Origin: Acidimicrobiaceae bacterium
GTDB taxonomy: Bacteria > Actinomycetota > Acidimicrobiia > Acidimicrobiales > RAAP-2
Assembly: GCA_003131665.1 (NCBI GenBank)
Contig: PKWA01000092.1
Location: 1-7,697 of the forward strand
Direction of reading: 5' to 3'
DNA length: 7,697 nt
Shown here: positions 1-4,825 of the stretch, in pieces
Position numbering within the stretch: the stretch's first letter is position 1
How the letters are laid out: each line of letters opens with the position of its first letter
Notes under the pieces: generated by a model
Database searches by the model: none
Told to the model about the DNA's origin: nothing
Seen by the model: the letters and a program-made list of their open reading frames with translations, nothing else
Position numbers and translations under genes: made by a program

Positions 1-89
1 TTGGTGATCGCGTCCCAGATCGCTTCGGGCGTCGCCTTGATGTACACGCGGTACATCTGGACCGTCTCGGACGTGTTCGTCGTTGTCAT
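1..89 (-). CDS. SRPBCC (AHSA1-like) protein, N-terminal fragment
   Basis: Only the first 29 codons are present; the gene runs off the left edge. Translation from the ATG at 89-87 gives a short polar lead and then YRVYIKATPEAIWDAIT, the typical first strand and helix of the SRPBCC/AHSA1 (START-like) fold, a hydrophobic-cavity fold that binds varied lipophilic ligands or acts as an accessory protein. The start codon overlaps the stop of the ArsR gene as ATGA (89-86), so the two are almost certainly one transcript with coupled translation. ArsR-SRPBCC pairs are common in actinobacteria and proteobacteria, where the repressor controls its SRPBCC partner; the ligand is usually unknown. Family membership is fairly secure from the start motif and the context. 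The specific function cannot be read from a fragment. Confidence 0.8.
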   Translation of the reverse strand, partial: MTTTNTSETVQMYRVYIKATPEAIWDAIT

Positions 90-403
90 TTCTGAGCCTC
101 CAAATTGGTTTTCAGGTTGGCGAGCGCTGAAGCGTGGTGCTCGGTGTACTTATCGATCCACCGGTCATGGATCAGCCGGATGGGGACGGGATTGAGGAAA
201 TGCAGCTTCTCGCGGCCCGACCGGCGCGTAACGACAAGCCCAGCCTCTTCCAGCAGGCGTAGGTGCTTCATGACGCCAATGCGCGTCATATCCACCTGGG
301 ACACGAGCTCGGTCAACGTGCGACCTTCACGCTCGAAAAGAAGATCGAGCAAGAAACGGCGCGTCGGATCGGCGAGCGCCTTGAACACGAGGTTGTCGTC
401 CAC
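86..403 (-). CDS. ArsR-family winged-helix transcriptional repressor of an ArsR-SRPBCC pair
   Basis: A 105-residue DNA-binding repressor of normal length for small ArsR proteins. Near the N-terminus is the family signature FKALADPTRR (residues 7-16), followed by the helix-turn-helix with recognition helix around MTRIGVMKHLRLLEEAGLV (39-57) and the wing (VVTRRSGREKLHFL, 57-70). The C-terminal stretch NPVPIRLIHDRWIDKY (71-86) is typical of the subgroup paired with SRPBCC proteins. The ELCVCDL-type metal site of classical ArsR/SmtB sensors is absent and there is no cysteine at all, so it is probably not a thiol-based metal sensor. The start is GTG at 403-401: no other start codon lies before the in-frame TAA at 433-431, and a strong promoter ends just upstream. 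It likely represses its own operon through the palindrome at 419-434. Confidence 0.93.
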   Translation of the reverse strand: MDDNLVFKALADPTRRFLLDLLFEREGRTLTELVSQVDMTRIGVMKHLRLLEEAGLVVTRRSGREKLHFLNPVPIRLIHDRWIDKYTEHHASALANLKTNLEAQK

Positions 404-411
404 ACCTGACC

Positions 412-441
412 AGTATATGTCACCATATGGTTACCTGTCAA
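412..441 (-). promoter_or_regulatory. Promoter of the arsR-SRPBCC operon, apparently leaderless
   Basis: On the minus strand there is a perfect -35 TTGACA (441-436), an 18-bp spacer and a -10 TATACT (417-412; 5 of 6 consensus bases). The expected transcription start, 6-8 bases past the -10, falls at about 406-404, next to or at most three bases before the GTG start at 403. No room is left for a Shine-Dalgarno sequence, so the mRNA is probably leaderless or nearly so, as is common in actinobacteria. Confidence 0.7.
419..434. promoter_or_regulatory. Candidate ArsR operator: 16-bp imperfect palindrome in the promoter spacer
   Basis: The sequence has a perfect 10-bp palindrome core ACCATATGGT (422-431). 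With one mismatched pair (421/432) it extends to 16 bp, GTC-core-TAC. It lies wholly between the -35 and -10 elements of the arsR promoter. ArsR proteins usually bind AT-containing dyads overlapping their own promoter, so a dimer bound here would block RNA polymerase. The site is seen directly; the assignment as operator is inference. Confidence 0.6.
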
Positions 442-562
442 GAGGCGCAACGGATGGGGCCTTGCCAGTCCTGGCATTAGTCCGTCTGACCTCCCACCCT
501 CCTCATTCGACCGCACGGAGATAGCGGGAGCATCGCGAACTCTGGTCATACTTGACGACGTT

Positions 563-602
563 GGGTCGCGCGCAGGTAGCAGACCTGCGGTGTCGGAGAC
601 CC
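563..602. repeat. Nested inverted repeat, possible structured RNA or terminator
   Basis: The inner stem CGCAGGT (571-577) pairs perfectly with ACCTGCG (583-589) around a 5-base loop. The outer arm GGGTC (563-567) pairs with GACCC (598-602). The outer right arm lies inside the GGTGTCGGAGACCCGA repeat copy, which could also fold on itself (TCGG with CCGA), so two structures compete. The element is 158 bp downstream of the second SRPBCC gene on that gene's strand and could end its transcript, but no T-run follows. Confidence 0.4.
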
Positions 603-604
603 GA
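589..604 (+). repeat. GTCGGAGA dispersed repeat, copy 1
   Basis: The 16 bases GGTGTCGGAGACCCGA are identical to positions 2538-2553 of copy 3. The element contains a small dyad, TCGG and CCGA, around AGAC. Just downstream, 608-621 read in reverse is GTTGCATTTCGGTG, which closely matches 2500-2515 upstream of copy 3 apart from a 2-base insertion. The similarity between the two gaps therefore extends beyond the core. Confidence 0.6.
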
Positions 605-759
605 AACCACCGAAATGCAACCATGCACTGGCATTTTGTACTGACCAAAGACTGATTGTGCTCGGAACACGACGGCACAGGTGCGACGCTCTACGCCTGC
701 CAAGAATCGTTGGTGACGAGATGACCAAGCATGACCTCGCGGCACTTGCGGCGCCCGTG

Positions 760-1266
760 TCATCTCATTCTGTGAGAGCTCCGAAGTTGATGAGGGTGTG
801 CATCGAGCACAACTTGCAGAGTGATGTCGTGTTCCAGGGCGGCTTTGAGGGAACTGAGCAGGAACGTGAAGCCGGCGGTTGATTCGAGCGCCCTCGCGAC
901 CTGGGTGTCTGCATCGCCACTGAAGCCGGTCTCGGTGATTCCCAAATAGGTACAGTTATCTTGATATGGGCTGAAGTGGAACTCGACGGTCGTCGGATTC
1001 AATGGGTCGTAGCCATCCCAGTTGAACCGGATCAGTCCGTCGACTTCGACTTTGTCGACTTGGACGTGTCCCTCGGCACCGTACATCTCCCATTCCCAGA
1101 CCAGTTTGGCGCCCTCGATCATCCGGCCACTGCTTTTGGTGTACCAGAACCTGGTGGCGATTGTGGGGTCGGCGAGTGCCTCGAACACGTCATGCGGCGA
1201 ACGTCGAATCAGCATCGCGACATTCACCGAAGGAGGTTTAGTCAATTGATTCGACAAAGATGGCAT
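760..1266 (-). CDS. SRPBCC (AHSA1-like) domain protein, stand-alone
   Basis: A 168-residue protein if started at ATG 1266. It opens with a short lead and then VNVAMLIRRSPHDVFEALADPTIATRFWYTKS-type sequence (residues 14-45), the hallmark of the AHSA1/SRPBCC fold: strand one, a helix reading SPxxVFEALADP, and a tryptophan-bearing turn. The middle part (GAKLVWEWEMYGAEGHVQV, about 52-70) is the usual antiparallel sheet. The C-terminal helix (about 128-144) carries AGFTFLLSSLKAALEHD, which normally closes the cavity. Length is normal for the family. Start 1266 has GAGGAAAGG directly upstream and suits the domain boundary. An in-frame ATG at 1302 would add 12 residues but has no clear ribosome-binding site. 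It lies 137 bp downstream of the DUF2332 gene on the same strand and may share its transcript. It has no ArsR gene of its own. Ligand and role are unknown. Confidence 0.88.
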   Translation of the reverse strand: MPSLSNQLTKPPSVNVAMLIRRSPHDVFEALADPTIATRFWYTKSSGRMIEGAKLVWEWEMYGAEGHVQVDKVEVDGLIRFNWDGYDPLNPTTVEFHFSPYQDNCTYLGITETGFSGDADTQVARALESTAGFTFLLSSLKAALEHDITLQVVLDAHPHQLRSSHRMR

Positions 1267-1332
1267 CCTTTCCTCGCGCGTCGTTCCCACGAATTCGGTC
1301 ATGGCTGAAGCTCGGGATTTGAAACAAAGTTA

Positions 1333-1369
1333 GTTGGTGTCGGAGAGCCGACGTGCACAATCTCCGACT
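1333..1369 (+). repeat. GTCGGAGA dispersed repeat, copy 2 with inverted partner
   Basis: Positions 1333-1354 match 2535-2556 at 21 of 22 bases; the single difference (G1347 versus C2549) falls in the loop of the GTCGG/CCGAC dyad, so the stem is kept. Right after it, 1357-1369 (ACAATCTCCGACT) is the exact reverse complement of 2524-2536 in copy 3. Copy 2 therefore carries the same two modules as copy 3, with one inverted. It sits in the 137-bp gap between the DUF2332 and SRPBCC genes. Confidence 0.65.
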
Positions 1370-1403
1370 GGCGCTTCCTGCCGTGACCATCCTGAATTGG
1401 GAA

Positions 1404-2360
1404 TCAGAACCAGTCGAGTCGGTCACCGTGAGGACCGCTGTAGGCAAGAGGAATGCCATCCCGAGCAACTACAAACGATCCCGTCGTCGGGTCGCGAGGC
1501 GGCGGTACTTTTTGGCCCGGGAAAACAAGGACCCCCTCTCCTTCATTCGAAATCCAGTGCGCTGGCAGACCACTCACGAGTTCTCGAAACTCGGTGCGGG
1601 CGTCGACCGGCAGGTAGTTGAGAACCGCGCTATGGAAGATGACGAGGTTAGCTCCACTCGGGGACGTCGCTGCCGTTGCTTCAAGTTGCTCCAATAGATC
1701 GCCGCGGACCAGATGCGGAGGATTAGCGCGAACGACGTTTACTGCCGCATTGAGTCTCTCAAGACGATGATGTTGATCAGGCCAAACGAGCAACTCGAGC
1801 CAGTCAGTGTCCTCGCGATTCGTGACATCGAGAGGATTGAGATCGATGCCCGCACGCCATACGATCTCAGGTACTTGTGCGGGGAGAGGCACGTTACCTG
1901 TCGTAGTGCAATGAAGTAGTGGTCCGCCAGTGGTCTTCGAAAGGATTGGGGCGTCTTCGTTGTACTGATAGTTGTATTGGTCAGGATATAGACAGAGACC
2001 TGCGGACGCCCCGACTTCGAGGAGGGCAAGCGGCTGTTGAAGCTCGCAAAAGATTGGAAGGAGTGTCGCGCATCGACCGACTTCGTTTGTCTGAGTTCTT
2101 CGCACCATTGCGATGGCACGAATCTTGTCCCACTTCGAAAGGAATTCTGCACGAAACTTTGTATAGGGTTCTAGCCCGATTCCGGTTGCTCGGGCGGACG
2201 CGAGAATGAGGTTCGGCTGCTGCCGCTCTTCGGGAAGCGTGCGAATCAGTGCCAGCAGTTCATTGTCGGATGCAATGCCCTTCGCCCAGTCTTCGTAACA
2301 ATTGGAATGACCTCGCGCTTCCTGCGTTGAGAAATACTCATATCTCGTCGCGGTATCCAT
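1404..2360 (-). CDS. DUF2332 family protein, possible SAM-dependent methyltransferase fold
   Basis: A 318-residue protein from ATG 2360, a usual length for DUF2332, an actinobacteria-rich family of unknown function. Signature segments in order: RYEYFSTQEARGHSNCYEDWA (6-26, interrupted here only for naming), TQTNEVGRC (89-97), LLEVGASAGLCL (113-124), VWPDQ (192-196), FHSAVLNYLP (242-251) and a C-terminal PHGDRLDWF. The segment EVGASAGL resembles the glycine-rich SAM-binding motif I. HLVRGDLLEQL (about 216-226) and the FHSAVLNYLP strand could be later Rossmann motifs; that fold reading is my inference. ATG 2360 was chosen because family proteins start shortly before the YRxF segment. In-frame ATGs at 2399 and 2447 would add 13 or 29 basic residues without motifs. 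None has a good ribosome-binding site. TAAACT (2374-2369), 8 bases before the start, may be a -10 of a leaderless message, but no -35 is visible. Confidence 0.88.
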   Translation of the reverse strand: MDTATRYEYFSTQEARGHSNCYEDWAKGIASDNELLALIRTLPEERQQPNLILASARATGIGLEPYTKFRAEFLSKWDKIRAIAMVRRTQTNEVGRCATLLPIFCELQQPLALLEVGASAGLCLYPDQYNYQYNEDAPILSKTTGGPLLHCTTTGNVPLPAQVPEIVWRAGIDLNPLDVTNREDTDWLELLVWPDQHHRLERLNAAVNVVRANPPHLVRGDLLEQLEATAATSPSGANLVIFHSAVLNYLPVDARTEFRELVSGLPAHWISNEGEGVLVFPGQKVPPPRDPTTGSFVVARDGIPLAYSGPHGDRLDWF

Positions 2361-2693
2361 TGGCGTCGAGTTTAAGACACGAGCAACGCAGTTCGGCATG
2401 ACGGCTCGCTGGCCCGCTTCGCGTTTCGGTCGACAGCGAGTGCGCATCCTGTATCACAGCACTCGCAAACTGCATTCCTCAACTCAACACACCAAAGACG
2501 TTGCATTTTCCGGTGATTCAGTGAGTCGGAGATTGTTGGTGTCGGAGACCCGACGTCAGTGTGCTCGCCCTCGACTCGATTCCCCGATAGGTTGCGAGAG
2601 TTTCTTCGATCTGACGTTCGAAGAAAATTTGATTCAGTGACCCTGAGCTCTCGGTCTAGAGTTGGCGTATGACAATGTTCACGATGGTTTGCC
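2361..2693. other. Divergent intergenic region between the DUF2332 and erm-like genes
   Basis: The two genes point away from each other, so both promoters should lie in these 333 bases. The region holds repeat copy 3 (2524-2556), an AT-rich run ending in AAAATTTGATT (2624-2634), and a weak -10-like TAGAGT (2657-2662). An AT-rich run upstream of the promoter would fit WhiB7-type control, as known for mycobacterial erm(37), but the -35 is not convincing and this is only a suggestion. No gene with family motifs is present. Confidence 0.5.
2524..2556 (+). repeat. GTCGGAGA dispersed repeat, copy 3 (tandem double core)
   Basis: Two GTCGGAGA cores lie in direct orientation 16 bp apart (2525-2532 and 2541-2548). 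The second is followed by CCCGACG, giving a GTCGG/CCGAC dyad with a 4-base loop. The first module (2524-2536) reappears inverted in copy 2, and the second (2535-2556) reappears direct in copies 1 and 2. It lies about 138 bp upstream of the erm-like start. Confidence 0.65.
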
Positions 2694-2737
2694 GTGTCCG
2701 AGAAACGGACACGATGGGGATGGCACCGACTCGATAG
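2669..2737 (+). CDS. Possible 22-codon upstream reading frame overlapping the erm-like start
   Basis: An ATG at 2669 opens a 22-codon frame ending at TAG 2735-2737. It has two further in-frame ATGs (2675, 2684) before the erm-like GTG at 2694. It is in a different frame from the main gene and reads through the hairpin holding that gene's start codon. Translation of it would melt the hairpin, the general logic of erm leader-peptide control, although classical erm leaders end before the main gene. No strong ribosome-binding site is visible and the peptide resembles nothing I know, so it may be chance. Confidence 0.25.
   Translation: MTMFTMVCRVRETDTMGMAPTR
2693..2713 (+). promoter_or_regulatory. 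Hairpin enclosing the erm-like start codon
   Basis: CGTGTCCG (2693-2700) and CGGACACG (2706-2713) form a perfect GC-rich 8-bp stem with a 5-base AGAAA loop. The GTG start (2694-2696) lies within the left arm. In RNA it should hinder initiation unless opened; in DNA it could be a dyad site for a dimeric regulator. The structure is seen directly; its function is inferred. Confidence 0.55.
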
Positions 2738-3236
2738 TCGATGGGCCGAACGGTTCATTGATAACGCCGGCATCGCGTCCGGCGATCTGGTACTCGATAT
2801 TGGCGCGGGTTCTGGCGCCCTGACGCGTCCACTCGTTCAACGAGGGGCCCGGGTCATTGCCTTTGAGTTACACCCAGCTCGAGCGAACGATCTTCGCCGG
2901 GAGTTCGCGATGGACAAGGTCACAGTGGTGCAAGCTGACGGGGCCGACGTGCGGTTGCCGCGTCGACCATTTCGTGTCGTCGCGAATCCACCCTTTGGCA
3001 TTTCGGTGGCCCTCCTGCGACGTCTCACCGCTCCAGGCAGTCGTCTGGTCCGCGCGGATCTCATTGTTCCCTGGCACGTGGCGGAGCGCTGGGCCCATGG
3101 AACGCCTCCCGGAGCGGGTCGATGGCGTCAAGAGTTTGAGTGCTCGCTCGGACGTCCTATTCCCCGCTCGGCGTTCTCACCGCCTCCGCCGAGCGGTGTG
3201 GCTGTGTTGGTGATTCAGCGAAGAAATTGGCACTGA
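2694..3236 (+). CDS. Short Erm-like 23S rRNA adenine N6-methyltransferase (Erm(37)-related)
   Basis: A 180-residue SAM-dependent methyltransferase related to Erm enzymes, which methylate A2058 of 23S rRNA and give macrolide-lincosamide-streptogramin B resistance. It begins with WGWHRLDSRWAERF (8-21), close to my memory of M. tuberculosis Erm(37). Motif I is LDIGAGSGALT (34-44), the acidic ribose-binding residue is E58 in FELHP, QADGADVRLP (80-89) follows, and the catalytic motif is NPPF (98-101). Like Erm(37), it lacks the C-terminal helical domain of the usual 240-260-residue Erm. Two differences stand out: the glutamine usual after the catalytic domain is replaced in LIVPWHVAERW (123-133), and the common VD after FxPPP is replaced by SGVAVLV. 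GTG 2694 is the only start before the in-frame TGA at 2670, and it is buried in a hairpin. Membership of the Erm/KsgA superfamily is secure; actual resistance activity is not. Confidence 0.85.
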   Translation: MSEKRTRWGWHRLDSRWAERFIDNAGIASGDLVLDIGAGSGALTRPLVQRGARVIAFELHPARANDLRREFAMDKVTVVQADGADVRLPRRPFRVVANPPFGISVALLRRLTAPGSRLVRADLIVPWHVAERWAHGTPPGAGRWRQEFECSLGRPIPRSAFSPPPPSGVAVLVIQRRNWH

Positions 3237-3257
3237 TGGTGTCGGTGAAGTACCCAA

Positions 3258-3317
3258 CGGTCCTCGACGGGAACTACGTCATGTCGCTCATAGGACTCCG
3301 TCGGGAGCCGTGGACCG
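3258..3317. terminator. Nested inverted repeat between convergent genes, possible bidirectional terminator
   Basis: CGGTCC (3258-3263) pairs with GGACCG (3312-3317), and inside it CGACGG (3265-3270) pairs with CCGTCG (3298-3303), giving 12 bp of nested stem around a 27-base apical loop. It occupies the 90-bp gap between the erm-like stop (3236) and the MTHFR stop (3327), the right place for a shared terminator. No T-run follows on either strand, and the large loop makes the call tentative. Confidence 0.35.
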
Positions 3318-3326
3318 GACTGTTAT

Positions 3327-4196
3327 CTAGTTCACGCCATGAGGCGCCAGTTGGGCGAGCAGCGACTGGCGCCACTCTTCGGCTTGGCGAAGTTGATTGA
3401 AGGTAAACAGGTGGACGCCTTCGACGATCGAGGCGGGGTCGGCGAGCGCAGTGCCTTCACGTTGAAGCAGGCGAGTGGGGTCGTAACCGCCGGGCGTGCC
3501 CAGGCGAAAGATCCAGTTCGTGTGGCCCGAGAGCACGCGCATCGAATCTCCGACGCCGATCTTGGTCGCCATCTTCAGCAATTTGGCCTGCTCGATAGGT
3601 CCGGACATGCCGAAAAAGAGCGGCAACGTGACCCCTCTGGCGCGCACCCTTTCGATCCAACGGCGCACCGTCGTGGCGTTAAAACAGAGGTTGCTCACGA
3701 TGTAGGTCGCGTAGTGGCGCTTGTCCCACATGGCTTGGACCGTCAAGTCGTCCGAGATGTCGGGATGGCTTTCCGGGTGTCCGGTAATCCCCACGTGCGC
3801 GAACGGGCGACCCTGAGCGTCCAACTCGACCAACAGGGAAAACGAACTGTCAAAGATGCCCGCCGGAGGATCGGCGTCGCCGGCGGGCACGAAGATGTCC
3901 TCGACGCCACAGGCGACGAGCCGGGCCGATATCTCTTCGAGGTGGGACCCGTCGACGACTTGGCGGGCCGCGACGTGCGGTACGACGCGGTAGCCCTGGG
4001 CGCGCAGTTTCTCGCAGAGTTCGAACGACGCGTCGAGTCCCTTGCTCGGCGAGGCGGTGACGGTGATGGTCACGTCGCGCGGCACCCACTCGAGGACCTG
4101 CTCCTCGATCGAGGGACTCGGGATGACCTCGAACCTCGGACGCACCAGCAACGTCGTGGCTGCCCGCAGCGCGCTACGCACGCTGGCCGACTTCAC
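3327..4196 (-). CDS. Methylenetetrahydrofolate reductase (non-canonical type) of a corrinoid methyl-transfer operon
   Basis: A 289-residue TIM-barrel enzyme interconverting 5,10-methylene-THF and 5-methyl-THF. Visible landmarks are FEVIP (22-26), carrying the glutamate equivalent to E. coli MetF E28; TVTASPSKGLD; YRVVPHVAARQVVD, with the usual PH and AAR; GDADPPAG, equivalent to the GDxPPG loop with one extra residue; VGITGHPESHP; FNATTVRRWI; and LPLFFGMSGPIEQAKLLK with KIGVGDSMR near the C-terminus. The TxTxSPxxGLD and HPE-HP pattern is nearer to the divergent MTHFRs described in mycobacteria than to classical MetF, so flavin binding should not be assumed. As last gene of the operon it would link methyl-THF from demethylation with the folate one-carbon pool. 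The GTG at 4196 overlaps the DUF1638 gene by 23 bp; a second GTG at 4181 would overlap by 8 bp and is a fair alternative. Confidence 0.88.
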   Translation of the reverse strand: MKSASVRSALRAATTLLVRPRFEVIPSPSIEEQVLEWVPRDVTITVTASPSKGLDASFELCEKLRAQGYRVVPHVAARQVVDGSHLEEISARLVACGVEDIFVPAGDADPPAGIFDSSFSLLVELDAQGRPFAHVGITGHPESHPDISDDLTVQAMWDKRHYATYIVSNLCFNATTVRRWIERVRARGVTLPLFFGMSGPIEQAKLLKMATKIGVGDSMRVLSGHTNWIFRLGTPGGYDPTRLLQREGTALADPASIVEGVHLFTFNQLRQAEEWRQSLLAQLAPHGVN

Positions 4197-4812
4197 TCAC
4201 GAGGTTCGACAAGTTCATGGTGTTGGTCGTGGCGCCGAGTAACACCTCGAGCTCGCGCTCGAGCGAGAGCGTGCCGACCTCGAGCACGACGAGCGGCAGG
4301 GCGAACATCTCGGCGACGCGTCGCGCCTCGGCTTCGAATTCGGCGCTTCGTCGCTGGGCAAGCCAGACCACGCGTCGGTAGTTGCAGAAGTAGTCGTCCC
4401 AGAGTTCGGGATATCGGTCAAGACCGAGTTCGTGGACAACGGTGCGTCGAAAACTCTGCACGAGAAAGTCGGTCAGAAGATACGTGCCGGGCTCGTCGGC
4501 GAAGAGTGTCTCGATCTGCTCGGCGCCTGCGAACACGTCGTAGCAGTGCTGGCCGCGCAGCCGCTCGATCCCGAGACGCTCACACACTTCGTCGAGTGCG
4601 CCGTAGGTCCCACAGTCGGCGTAGGCGAGGATGACCGTGTGTCCTCGTGTCTGGAGGTTGCGAGCGAGCCGTTCGACGCGCGGCGTGATCTGGCGGGGAT
4701 GATTGTGAAGCAACGCCGGCAGCAAGTGGATCTCGACGGGCCAGTCGCGGCGAGCGGCGATGTCGCGAATGGAAGGCCCGAGTGCACCGCAGGCGACGAT
4801 CGCGGTCGGCAT
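4174..4812 (-). CDS. DUF1638 domain protein, companion of corrinoid methyltransferase systems
   Basis: A 212-residue protein from ATG 4812. The DUF1638 pattern is clear: TAIVACGALGPSI (3-15), IHLLPALLHNHPRQI (28-42), ILAYADCGTYG (61-71), LRGQHCYDVFAG (85-96), EPGTYLLTDFLVQSF (107-121) and YPELWDDYFCNYRRVVWLAQ (134-153). Conserved C8, H36, D66-C67, H89-C90 and Y91 suggest a metal, corrinoid or thiol site, but no biochemical role is known to me. There is no signal peptide or membrane segment, so it should be cytoplasmic. The start follows the RACo stop by 13 bases. Longer in-frame ATGs (to 4893) would run back into the RACo gene with a low-complexity Ser/Thr/Arg stretch and were rejected. DUF1638 genes recur beside MttB/MtgB-type methyltransferases, corrinoid proteins and RACo activators, so a part in corrinoid chemistry or assembly is likely but unproven. 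Confidence 0.87.
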   Translation of the reverse strand: MPTAIVACGALGPSIRDIAARRDWPVEIHLLPALLHNHPRQITPRVERLARNLQTRGHTVILAYADCGTYGALDEVCERLGIERLRGQHCYDVFAGAEQIETLFADEPGTYLLTDFLVQSFRRTVVHELGLDRYPELWDDYFCNYRRVVWLAQRRSAEFEAEARRVAEMFALPLVVLEVGTLSLERELEVLLGATTNTMNLSNLVSEVGQRA

Positions 4813-4825
4813 GAGTGGCGCCGCG

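Larger units (their letters stand above)
442..759. other. Intergenic stretch with no credible gene
   Basis: This 318-base gap lies between the arsR promoter and the end of the second SRPBCC gene. Reading frames here overlap one another, lack family motifs and have no ribosome-binding site. It contains a nested inverted repeat (563-602), one copy of the GTCGGAGA repeat (589-604) and a weak AAATGC/GCATTT dyad (613-618 with 631-636). No tRNA-like or other RNA gene is recognisable. Confidence 0.6.

Noticed and set aside
613..636. AAATGC/GCATTT dyad as a terminator of the second SRPBCC gene
   Set aside because: The stem is only 6 AT-rich pairs with a 12-base loop, 124 bases downstream and without a T-run on that strand; too weak to annotate.
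313..678. Minus-strand frame of 121 codons covering the arsR promoter
   Set aside because: It overlaps arsR out of frame and crosses the clear promoter and operator; the translation has no family features.
658..882. A plus-strand 74-codon frame next to the second SRPBCC gene
   Set aside because: Its 3' half overlaps the SRPBCC gene antisense, and it has no ribosome-binding site or motif.
3238..3258. TGGTGTCGG just after the erm-like stop, as a fourth copy of the dispersed repeat
   Set aside because: Only 8-9 bases match, and GGTGTCGG also occurs inside the pterin-binding methyltransferase gene near 7000, so chance is likely.
3339..4634. A 431-codon open frame on the plus strand
   Set aside because: It lies antisense across the MTHFR and DUF1638 genes, is very rich in Arg, has no family motif, and arises from the GC-rich third positions of the real genes.
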